NCBI GenBank assembly: GCA_030694465.1 | Contig: JAUXYJ010000055.1 | Location: forward strand, 1 to 64,000 | DNA length: 64,000 nucleotides | Source of the DNA: Deltaproteobacteria bacterium | Lineage (GTDB): Bacteria > Myxococcota_A > Polyangia > Polyangiales > Ga0077539 | Reading direction: 5' to 3' | Part shown: positions 45,050 through 52,937 of the stretch, piece by piece | How the letters are laid out: each line of letters opens with the position of its first letter | Position numbering within the stretch: the first letter of the stretch is position 1 | Notes under the pieces: generated by a model | What the model was told of the DNA's origin: nothing | The model's input: the letters and a program-made list of their open reading frames with translations, nothing else | Databases searched by the model: none | Program-made: the position numbers and the translations under genes

Positions 45050-46087
45050 TTGTCGACCCTTCGCGCGCTACATGTTCTTGGGGTTGTCGGGTTCGCGTCG
45101 GTCGCGCATGGGTGCCTCGCGAGGGCCACGGGGGTCGAGGTCGTGGTGGGGACCAACGCCCCGGTCGATCGGCTCGAGGCACGGGTGTTTGTTCGTGTGC
45201 CGGGCACGCCGTGGATGCAGTCGACGGCGCGGATGTTTCGGATGCCCTTGGACCGAACAAGCGGAAGTGCTGGGAGTTTTGCAGTGATTCCGGCGGCGGG
45301 AAGCGCGCGCGATGGAGCCGTCGAGGTCCGCGTCGAAGCGCTCGGAGTCACGGACCAAGGCGTGTCCATCGCCCTCTCGGGTGTCCGGCGATTTCGATTC
45401 GCACCCCATCAACAGCAGGTCATCCGAATGTACTTGCCCGTCGAGTGCGCCGCGCCATCGCGCGAGTGCACGACGGTGAGCGCGGCCGAATGCACCCTGT
45501 CGCTGCGCTGCGAAGAACGTGGGCTCACCTGCGAAGCCGGCGGCGTGTGCGTCACTCCCGAGGTGCCCCTCGAAGAGCGCTCTGAGGCTGGCGTCGGGTT
45601 CTTGGCCGACGCATCCATGGATGCCCCTGATGTCCTCTTGCGCGAGGCCGGCGACGACGTGCCCGAAGTAGACGGGAGCGTCCCCGAAGACGCCCCTGGA
45701 TGCCCTGCAGGGACGAGCCTGTGTGGTGGCAATTGCGTCGATCTCGCACGCAACATGGCCCACTGTGGTGGGTGCGGACAGAGCTGCGCGGGGCTGTCCA
45801 ATGTCAGCGCAGCGGTGTGCAACGCAGGCGCGTGCCAAGTCGTCGCATGCAGCGGAAACTTCGCCAACTGTGATGGCGCTGCGTTTAACGGCTGCGAGCG
45901 CTTGATCGGTCAAGACTTTGGCCAGTGCTCGTGCACGCTGCGCTGCGCCTCGGGGATGGAGTGCACCAACGGCCGACGAAGCTGCTGTGATCTCAGACGA
46001 TCTTGCGATTCGGGCGCAGACTGCAGCGGCGCGTATCGCTGCATCACGATCAGCGGCGCAAGCGCCAAGCACTGCTGCGTGCCGTAG
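45050..46087 (+). CDS. Cys-rich lipoprotein
   Basis: A TTG start at 45050 is favoured: AAGGGA lies six bases upstream and the product then begins directly with a lipoprotein-type signal (STLRALHVLGVVGFASVAHGC); ATG 45017 is in frame but lacks a ribosome binding site. A beta-rich domain (about 25-130) precedes an acidic linker and a Cys-rich module: CGGNCVDLARNMAHCGGC, as in the other envelope lipoproteins, then further Cys pairs to the end (CDLRRSCDSGADCSG). Probably surface-exposed. It sits between the hydantoinase and the giant lectin-like protein. Confidence 0.8.
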   Translation: MSTLRALHVLGVVGFASVAHGCLARATGVEVVVGTNAPVDRLEARVFVRVPGTPWMQSTARMFRMPLDRTSGSAGSFAVIPAAGSARDGAVEVRVEALGVTDQGVSIALSGVRRFRFAPHQQQVIRMYLPVECAAPSRECTTVSAAECTLSLRCEERGLTCEAGGVCVTPEVPLEERSEAGVGFLADASMDAPDVLLREAGDDVPEVDGSVPEDAPGCPAGTSLCGGNCVDLARNMAHCGGCGQSCAGLSNVSAAVCNAGACQVVACSGNFANCDGAAFNGCERLIGQDFGQCSCTLRCASGMECTNGRRSCCDLRRSCDSGADCSGAYRCITISGASAKHCCVP

Positions 46088-46131
46088 GGCGGGAGTATCG
46101 CGATCGACCGAAATCGTGCGAACATGTTCGG

Positions 46132-49100
46132 ATGTCCTACGTCACTAAATTCCATCACTTTGTGAGCTTGTCGGGGGTGGCGATGACCCTTGCGCTTGGG
46201 CTCGCTGCGACGAACGCCCACGCGCTTGATATTTGTTACACGGGAGGGACCTCTGTCCCCGGGTTTCAGGCCAACGGGAGCGCCAGCCTCTCGGCACAGG
46301 GGCTCGAGATCACCCCGGACCGAACCACGCAGCGGGGGAGCTTGCTTTCGACGAGCACGTTTGCCCCATCGCAAAACCTACGTGTGTACTTTCGTGTGGA
46401 TATCTCCAGCGCGATGAACAGCGGCGCCGACGGCCTCGCCTTTGTCATGACCTCGGCCACCGGCGGCGCAGGCGCGATCGGGACTTCTGGACAAGGCATT
46501 GGCTACGGCGGACTCACTCCGAGCGTCGTCGTCGAGTTTGATACATTTACAAACTCAGGAGACCCCGCGTTTCCGCACATCGGTCTGACCTTCGACGGCG
46601 ACCCCGCGACGCACGTCGGTGGCGCAGTCGATATGCGTCCGCTGCTTACAACCACAAGCCCGGTCGCAGGGGCCTTCAACGTGTGGGTCGAGTACACCGC
46701 GGCGAGCAACCGCCTAGAGGTCTTTGCGAGCCGCAACAGCACGCGCCCAGGGGTGGCGCTCTTGACCAGCACGGTCAACCTCGCGGCACGGTTGGGCGCG
46801 AGCTTTCGCGCGGGATTTACTGGCTCAACGGGCGGTCTCTCGTCGCGGCACTTGCTGCCCGCGTTCGTCATGACCGATGGCGCGTTGGTGGACTCTGATG
46901 GCGACGGCGTCGTGGACCAGTGTGACGCCGACGCAGACAACGACTGCCTGCCCAACGCCCTCGACAGCAGCCCTCTCGATCCCATGCTCCCTGCCGGTGC
47001 GCACTGCACCAACGCAGGCGCGCCGCTGTGCGCGGTTCTCAGCACCGCGCCCACGGTGGGCACCTGCGTGGCTTGCACGGCCGCGGACAACACCCGCTGC
47101 GGAGCCCTCGTATGCGATGTCCCCACGGGCAATTGCCAGGGCTGCACGCCCCTCGGGATGGCCTCGCCCCAGTGTCCCATGCCGCGCCCACTTTGCTCGC
47201 TCGCGGGCAGGTGCGCCGAGTGCCTCACCAGCGCCTCGTGCAGCGGCGCGAGGCCCGTCTGCGACACCGTCTCGGGCTCTTGCGTCCGATGCTTGCTCGA
47301 CTCGCAGTGCACGGGCTCGACGAACATCTGTGACACGGTGACTCGCACATGCGTCGAGTGCCGATCGAACCTGGATTGCAGCGGCTCGATGCCGATTTGC
47401 GATTCGGCCACACAGCGCTGTCGCAACTGCGCCACGGCGACGCAGGCGACCGATTGTCCGCTGCCGACTGCTCCCTTTTGCCAGACCACTGGCGCGATGA
47501 ATGGACGCTGTGTGGCAGTGCTCGTGACCCTCACGACGCCGACCGAGGCCGAGCGCACGAGGCTCGCGCCAACGCTCACGGGCACCGCGCCGCCAGGCAG
47601 CGTGGTCTCGGTACGGGTGGATGGCGTCGAGATCGGTCGCGCGACCGCCGACGCTTCGGGCGTCTGGACGCTCACCGCGCCGATGAGCCTGACTCCAGGG
47701 CCACGTGTCGCGACTGCGGCCGTTGTGCTTTCAGGGACAACACTGTCGCCGTTCTCGCCTGCACGCAATTTTGTAGTCGTGGCGCCGCCGGTGGTGATCA
47801 ACCCGCCGGACACGAGCAGCACCACCAACCTGCGTCCCGCGATCACGGGCACGGCGCTCGCCAACGGGACCGTGGTGGTCTTTATCGACGGAGTTCAGGT
47901 CGGCACCGCGATGACCAACGCGACAGGCGCATGGAGCTACACGCCCACGACGGACCTGGCTCTCGGGATGCACACCGTCGATGCCGCGTGGCGCGAGGGG
48001 ACTGCCGTGTTTGACCGAGGAAATTCACACACGTTCGTGGTAGGCGTCGCCGTCGTCGTGGTCACGCCGCGGGACGCCTCACGCATCTCGAATCGGCGCC
48101 CTGTGCTCTCGGGGACCGCGGCGCCCAACGCCTTGGTCGCGGTGTTTGTCGACGGGGTTGAAGTGGGTCGCGCGACGGCCAACGCGATGGGCACTTGGAC
48201 GTTGATGCTCAGCATGGACCTCGCGCTTGGCTCGCATCAGGTGCTGGGCGCGACGGTGATGGGCGGGGTCGTGGGCGCACGCGGGGCCTCGAATTCGTTT
48301 GTGATCGAGCAAGTGCCAACTGTAGATTCTCCCAGCGAAAACGCTGTGATTGTCGATCGCATGGCGCCCCTCCGAGGCACCGGAGCCCCCAACGTGAGCG
48401 TGGTGATCACGGTCAACGGGGTCGAGCTCGGCCGCACCATGACCGACGCGATGGGCCAGTGGACTTTGGTCCCTCCGACGAGCCTCCCGCTCGGTGAAAA
48501 CCGCGTCGTGGCCACCGAGGTCGCAGCGGCCATGATGACGCCTACACCCAGCGCGACGCGCACGTTTGACGTGGTGATTTCGCCTGAAATCACACGTCCC
48601 ATCAATGGCTCCACCGTGGACACACGGCAGCCGATGATCTCTGGAACCGCGGCACCCAACAGCACCGTCGTGGTGTACTTCAACGGGGTCGAGGTCGCGC
48701 GCGTGATGGCAGACGCAATGGGCCGCTGGGTGTACACCCCGATGAGCGAAGTCCCTGGTGCGAGGCTCGCAATCTCGGTGGCTCCTGCGGTCGGGACGCG
48801 CGTCGGACCTCAGGGCATGGCGGTCACGGTGGGCCTGCCGGTGGTAAGACTTGACGCAGGCGTTGATGTCTCCGAGGCCGACGTGGTCATGGTCGAAGAC
48901 GTCGTCGCGGTGGACTCTACGCCGGACGTGCAATCGGTGCCTGATTCTGCAAGCGACGTGAGCGAAGCGACCGACGCAGCGATGGACGTCGCGGCGGACA
49001 CTCGCCTCGAAGGGACCTTTCGTGGCGATGGCGCGTGCGCATGTCGGACTGCGGGCACAGGTGGCTCACGTGGCTCACGTGGCGCAGGCGGCGCGGCCTC

Positions 49101-49161
49101 GCTGTGGCTCGTTGGGGCCGCTGTGGGCATCGCCGCTCGGTCGCGCCGTCGTCGGCGCTAG
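46132..49161 (+). CDS. Large L-type lectin/Ig-like surface protein with sorting tail
   Basis: The start at 46132 gives signal peptide VAMTLALGLAATNAHA; a perfect CGAACATGTTCG palindrome lies just upstream (46119-46130). The order is: an L-type lectin-like domain (about 40-245, GADGLAFVMTSA; VVVEFDTFTN), a short Ca2+-binding-like DSDGDGVVDQCDADADND, several Cys-rich repeats (about 275-450), five Ig-like repeats of about 87 residues (about 465-900, each with GTA-P-x-x-x-V-x-V-x-V-x-G-x-E/Q-V-G), an acidic linker and a MYXO-CTERM-type end: Cys-x-Cys, Gly-rich, hydrophobic, then RSRRRRR. It is probably exported and processed at the outer surface. Confidence 0.85.
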   Translation: MSYVTKFHHFVSLSGVAMTLALGLAATNAHALDICYTGGTSVPGFQANGSASLSAQGLEITPDRTTQRGSLLSTSTFAPSQNLRVYFRVDISSAMNSGADGLAFVMTSATGGAGAIGTSGQGIGYGGLTPSVVVEFDTFTNSGDPAFPHIGLTFDGDPATHVGGAVDMRPLLTTTSPVAGAFNVWVEYTAASNRLEVFASRNSTRPGVALLTSTVNLAARLGASFRAGFTGSTGGLSSRHLLPAFVMTDGALVDSDGDGVVDQCDADADNDCLPNALDSSPLDPMLPAGAHCTNAGAPLCAVLSTAPTVGTCVACTAADNTRCGALVCDVPTGNCQGCTPLGMASPQCPMPRPLCSLAGRCAECLTSASCSGARPVCDTVSGSCVRCLLDSQCTGSTNICDTVTRTCVECRSNLDCSGSMPICDSATQRCRNCATATQATDCPLPTAPFCQTTGAMNGRCVAVLVTLTTPTEAERTRLAPTLTGTAPPGSVVSVRVDGVEIGRATADASGVWTLTAPMSLTPGPRVATAAVVLSGTTLSPFSPARNFVVVAPPVVINPPDTSSTTNLRPAITGTALANGTVVVFIDGVQVGTAMTNATGAWSYTPTTDLALGMHTVDAAWREGTAVFDRGNSHTFVVGVAVVVVTPRDASRISNRRPVLSGTAAPNALVAVFVDGVEVGRATANAMGTWTLMLSMDLALGSHQVLGATVMGGVVGARGASNSFVIEQVPTVDSPSENAVIVDRMAPLRGTGAPNVSVVITVNGVELGRTMTDAMGQWTLVPPTSLPLGENRVVATEVAAAMMTPTPSATRTFDVVISPEITRPINGSTVDTRQPMISGTAAPNSTVVVYFNGVEVARVMADAMGRWVYTPMSEVPGARLAISVAPAVGTRVGPQGMAVTVGLPVVRLDAGVDVSEADVVMVEDVVAVDSTPDVQSVPDSASDVSEATDAAMDVAADTRLEGTFRGDGACACRTAGTGGSRGSRGAGGAASLWLVGAAVGIAARSRRRRR

Positions 49162-49233
49162 GCGGGGCCGCTGGGGGCCTTGCGCGCGTGATTGAGTGAC
49201 GGGTTGCGTGCCGCGGTGAGACACTCCCGCGCC

Positions 49234-50685
49234 ATGAGCGAGGCAACCCACACGCAGCACGACGCGCGGCTGTACAACGAAGATCTTGCGCCGGTGCCCT
49301 TGGACAAGCGCACCTGGGGGTGGATGCACTTCGCGGCCCTGTGGGTGGGCATGGTCGTGTGCGTTCCGAGCTACACCATCGCGGGGGGCATGATCGACCA
49401 GGGGATGAACTGGTGGCAGGCGTGTCTGTTGGTCTTTTTGGGCAACGCGATCGTGCTGTTACCCATCTTGCTCAACGCGCACGCGGGGACGAAATACGGC
49501 ATTCCCTTCCCGGTATTTGCGCGCGCGAGCTTTGGCGTGTGGGGTGCCAACATCGCCGCGATTGCCCGCGCGATCGTGGCGTGTGGGTGGTTTGGGATCC
49601 AGACGTGGCTCGGTGGCTCTGCGCTCTACGCGCTCTTTTTGGCGCTCACGGGGGGCACGGCGCCGGACCACACGGTGGCTGGGCACTTTGTGGGCTTCGG
49701 GATCTTTTGGTGCGTCAACGTGTATTTTGTCTGGCGCGGCACCGAGAGCATCAAGTTCTTAGAGACCTGGGCTGCGCCGTTTTTAATCTTGTCGTGTCTC
49801 GCGCTGTTGGGCTGGGCCATCGTTAAGACCCCTGGGCTGGGCGCGATGTTAGAGGCCACACAGCCACGGAGGCCGGGGTCATTCTGGGCGCTCTTCTGGC
49901 CCAACCTCACGGCGATGGTGGGCTTCTGGGCGACGCTCGCGATTAACATCCCGGATTTTACTCGGTATGCAAAAAACCAGCGCGAACAGATGCTCGGTCA
50001 AGCCATTGGGCTGCCCGCGACCATGGTCTTGCTCGCGTTCGTGGGTGTCGCCGTCACGGGCGCGACCATCTTGCTCTTCGGCCGCGCGATCTGGAACCCT
50101 ACGGACCTCGTCGGGCGGTTGGGCTCGCCCGTCGCGGTCGTCGTGAGCACCCTTGCGCTCTCGGTCGCGACGCTCAGCACGAACATCGCGGCCAACGTCG
50201 TGGGCCCTGCCAATGACTTCGCCAACCTCGCGCCGGGCAAGATCTCGTATCGCGCGGGGGGCTTGTTTACCGCGGTCACCGGGATCCTGATGATGCCCTG
50301 GAAGCTCTTGGCGACCTCGGCGAGCTACACGTTTACGTGGCTCATCGGTTACTCCGCGCTGCTGGGCCCCATCGGGGGCATCCTCATCGCGGACTACTTT
50401 GTCATTCGACGTGGAATTCTTCAGCTCGATGATCTCTATCGCGCCAACGGAGTCTATCGCTACCAGGGCGGGTTTAACCCTCGCGCATTGATCGCGCTGG
50501 TGCTGGGCGTGCTGCCCTCGCTTCAGGGATTTTCGCGTGCGTTAGCGCGTGCCGGCGGCGCGACCCTGGCGCGCAACACCTGGGACTCGCTCTACGACGC
50601 CGCGTGGTTTGTGGGCTTCTTTGGCTCGGCGCTGATCTATGTGGCCTTGATGCTCGCGCTCCCACCCAAACGCGCGGCATCCTGA
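49234..50685 (+). CDS. NCS1-family nucleobase/hydantoin transporter
   Basis: The start at 49234 is chosen (MSEATHTQHDARLYNEDLAP). The N-terminus NEDLAPVPLDKRTWGW and the Trp-rich first helix are typical of NCS1 (Mhp1/PucI/CodB-like) cation symporters. About 12 membrane helices follow, with the YTIAGGMIDQGMNWWQA, CGWFGIQTWLGG and NIPDFTRYAK motifs found in hydantoin/allantoin/uracil permeases. It would import the substrate for the hydantoinase 4.2 kb upstream; the exact ligand cannot be set from sequence. It converges with ccoG. Confidence 0.9.
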   Translation: MSEATHTQHDARLYNEDLAPVPLDKRTWGWMHFAALWVGMVVCVPSYTIAGGMIDQGMNWWQACLLVFLGNAIVLLPILLNAHAGTKYGIPFPVFARASFGVWGANIAAIARAIVACGWFGIQTWLGGSALYALFLALTGGTAPDHTVAGHFVGFGIFWCVNVYFVWRGTESIKFLETWAAPFLILSCLALLGWAIVKTPGLGAMLEATQPRRPGSFWALFWPNLTAMVGFWATLAINIPDFTRYAKNQREQMLGQAIGLPATMVLLAFVGVAVTGATILLFGRAIWNPTDLVGRLGSPVAVVVSTLALSVATLSTNIAANVVGPANDFANLAPGKISYRAGGLFTAVTGILMMPWKLLATSASYTFTWLIGYSALLGPIGGILIADYFVIRRGILQLDDLYRANGVYRYQGGFNPRALIALVLGVLPSLQGFSRALARAGGATLARNTWDSLYDAAWFVGFFGSALIYVALMLALPPKRAAS

Positions 50686-50696
50686 CCGATCGGTCA
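50683..50696. repeat. Palindrome TGACCGATCGGTCA, copy 2
   Basis: The perfect palindrome begins with the stop codon of the transporter gene and reaches the stop of ccoG, filling the convergent gap. It is identical to the copy at 31353. With its C/G flanks it spans 16 bases and could act as a shared 3'-end hairpin. Confidence 0.85.
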
Positions 50697-52088
50697 GCGT
50701 AAGGGGGCGAGGCAGGGGAGTGTCAGCTCGAGCGTCTCACTCGGGGGCGCGCCCTCACGTCGGACACGCAATCGCGCAGTGAAATCACCGCGCGGTTGTC
50801 CACGCTGCGACTCGACAAACACCGGCGCATGCGCGTCTTCGAACGGGGCGAGCGCAATCCGCGTGAGCGGGATCACAAAGCGCACATGCGTGTCTGAAAT
50901 GGGCTCGACGACAAAGGTGCTGCGGTCGCTGCGCTTGTTGACCAAGTGCAGATTAAACGCGTTGCGAACGACGGTGCCCTCGAGCGTGTAGGGGGCTCCC
51001 TGGACGCGCAGGACGTTGGCGACAAAGTCCGTTCGCTTGCGAATCACCAGGATCCCGAGCACCGCGATCACAGCGCCCACCGTGAGATAGACCGCGACGC
51101 GCGTCCGAAAGATCTTGCGAGGCGCGCCCTCGAGCCCGTTGAGCGAGTCATAGCGGACGAGTCCACGTGGGCGCTCGAGCTTGTCCATGACCTCGTCGCA
51201 CGCGTCGATGCACGCGGTGCAGCCGATGCAATCGAGCTGTGGGCCGTTGCGGATGTCAATCCCGGTCGGGCACACCACGACGCAGCGTTTGCAGTCGACG
51301 CAGTCGCCAGATTCACTGGATTTTTCGCGAGCAACTGCCTTTCCGCGGGGCTCGCCGCGGGCGGTGTCATAGCCTACGATGAGCGAGTCTTTGTCGACCA
51401 GCGCGGACTGCAGTCGGCCATAGGGGCACACGATCAAGCACGTCTGCTCGCGAAACCACGCGAAGTTAAAATAGATCCCTGCGGTGAGGGCGACGCTCCA
51501 CAAGAAGGTCACCGGTGCGGCGGCGGGCCCGTGCGCGATGAGGCTCGCGAGGGTCCGAGGCGCGACGAAGAAGCTCACGACCGCGTGCGCGACGAGCGCG
51601 CTGCTCGCGACCCAGAGCGCATGAACGACCGCTTTTTTGGCCACCGTTGTCACGCTGAGCTCGGCCTGGTCCTGTGCGATGCGCTTGTTGGCGTTGCCCA
51701 AGATCAGCCGCTCGATGGGCCTAAACAGCCCTTCGAGAAACACGGTCTGCGGGCACGTCCAGCCACACCACGCGCGGCCCGCGAGGGTCGTGACCATCAC
51801 GAGGGACCAGGCCATCGCGATGAGCAAAAAGAACAGCAGGTAGGTGTCTTGTGCGTTGAAGCTTGTGCCGAAGAAAAAGAACCTCCGCGCGGGGATGTCT
51901 AACAGCATCGCGGGGTTGCCGCGGATGCGAATCCACGGCAGCGCGAGCATCACAATCACCAGCAAATAAAAGAGCGCTTTGCGTGCGGTGTGAAACCTTC
52001 CCGAGACGTCTGCGGGGTGAATGACACGTCGCGAGCCATCATTGCGGATCGCGCCAGAGGTCTCAAGAATGGGAAGCTTTCGTGCCAT
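50694..52088 (-). CDS. ccoG: CcoG (FixG/RdxA) iron-sulphur membrane protein
   Basis: The 464-residue protein starts MARKLPILETSG (ATG at 52088; longer frame to 52322 is spurious). It has about five membrane helices, the conserved WCGWTCPQTVFLEGLFRPIE, and two 4Fe-4S ferredoxin clusters (CVDCKRCVVVCP and CIGCTACIDACD), then a C-terminal Ig-like periplasmic domain. CcoG is a cupric reductase or Cu chaperone helper for cbb3 oxidase assembly. It is the last gene of the cco operon, 13 bases after ccoP. Confidence 0.95.
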   Translation of the reverse strand: MARKLPILETSGAIRNDGSRRVIHPADVSGRFHTARKALFYLLVIVMLALPWIRIRGNPAMLLDIPARRFFFFGTSFNAQDTYLLFFLLIAMAWSLVMVTTLAGRAWCGWTCPQTVFLEGLFRPIERLILGNANKRIAQDQAELSVTTVAKKAVVHALWVASSALVAHAVVSFFVAPRTLASLIAHGPAAAPVTFLWSVALTAGIYFNFAWFREQTCLIVCPYGRLQSALVDKDSLIVGYDTARGEPRGKAVAREKSSESGDCVDCKRCVVVCPTGIDIRNGPQLDCIGCTACIDACDEVMDKLERPRGLVRYDSLNGLEGAPRKIFRTRVAVYLTVGAVIAVLGILVIRKRTDFVANVLRVQGAPYTLEGTVVRNAFNLHLVNKRSDRSTFVVEPISDTHVRFVIPLTRIALAPFEDAHAPVFVESQRGQPRGDFTARLRVRREGAPPSETLELTLPCLAPLR

Positions 52089-52101
52089 ATGCGTTCTGCT
52101 C

Positions 52102-52725
52102 TTATTCTTCTCGTGTGCCTTGCGCCGAGCGTCCGCCGGGGGCGTTGGTGTTGCGCAGCGTGAGCACGTACGCGACGACCGCTTGAGTGCGCTCGACGCC
52201 CAGCTGTGCGCCCCACGCGGGCATGCCCTTGTTGGTGACGCCGCTGGTGACGGTGCGATAGATCTGATCGGCTCGGCCTCCGTGAATCCAGAATGAATCC
52301 GTGAGGTTAGCGCCGATGCCACCGCCGCCCGTTGCGCTGTGGCAGCTCACACAATTGCTCGTGTAAAGGCTCTGCCCTTCGGCCACGATGCGTTGGTCTC
52401 GCGAGAGCGCTTGCAGCATCGCCGGGGTGACAGCGCCCGCTGCGCGCAGTCTCGCGGCCTCGGCCGCCCAGACGGGCTGCATCTCGCGCTCGTACGCTGC
52501 GATCGAGGTCTCGCCGCCGAGCATTTGGTAGTGAAAGTAGTAGACGACGCCAAACGCGATCGCGGCGTAGAAGGTAAACAACCACCAATTGGGCAGGCGA
52601 TTGTCATACTCTTCGATGCCATCGACGGCATGAACGACTGTGTCTTGCGGGGTGTCTACGCCGATGCCTGTCTGGAGGGTGTGCGGCGCTTCGGTGTGCG
52701 TGTGTGGAGCACTCTGGATGCTCAT
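52102..52725 (-). CDS. ccoP: cbb3 oxidase CcoP subunit with single haem motif
   Basis: The N-terminal CcoP domain IEEYDNRLPNWWLFTFYAAI and a membrane helix precede one cytochrome c domain with CVSCH near residue 125 and an axial Met in KGMPAWGAQL. Canonical CcoP has two haem c domains and about 300 residues; this one has 207 residues and one CxxCH. The loss of one haem domain is real within this frame: no other CxxCH follows to the stop. Start ATG overlaps the ccoQ stop by four bases. Confidence 0.94.
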   Translation of the reverse strand: MSIQSAPHTHTEAPHTLQTGIGVDTPQDTVVHAVDGIEEYDNRLPNWWLFTFYAAIAFGVVYYFHYQMLGGETSIAAYEREMQPVWAAEAARLRAAGAVTPAMLQALSRDQRIVAEGQSLYTSNCVSCHSATGGGGIGANLTDSFWIHGGRADQIYRTVTSGVTNKGMPAWGAQLGVERTQAVVAYVLTLRNTNAPGGRSAQGTREE

Positions 52726-52922
52726 GACGAGACTCCTTGCGAATCTTGTGACGGCTGAACCCTCGGCGCGTCGACCAATGGCATGGCCGCGATCGCGTCG
52801 AAACTCTTGGCGCTGCGGCGCACGGTGCGAATGAAAGCCGCTGCAAAAATCCCCACGAAAATCGCGAGACCCATCAGCGGAAACACCAGCAGCGCGCTCT
52901 TGTGAAACATGACTGCGAACAT
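52722..52922 (-). CDS. ccoQ: CcoQ-like small membrane protein
   Basis: A 66-residue protein with one helix (LLVFPLMGLAIFVGIFAAAFI) and a short basic/acidic cytoplasmic tail, at the position of ccoQ between ccoNO and ccoP. Its sequence is variable in all organisms, so identity rests mainly on size and place. CcoQ stabilises the oxidase. An alternative start at 52910 would shorten it by four residues. Confidence 0.82.
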   Translation of the reverse strand: MFAVMFHKSALLVFPLMGLAIFVGIFAAAFIRTVRRSAKSFDAIAAMPLVDAPRVQPSQDSQGVSS

Positions 52923-52937
52923 GACTCTGTCTCTCTC

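Noticed and set aside
46119-46130. CGAACATGTTCG as a LexA box
   Set aside because: The half-site spacing is two bases rather than four; the palindrome is noted only as a possible regulatory site.
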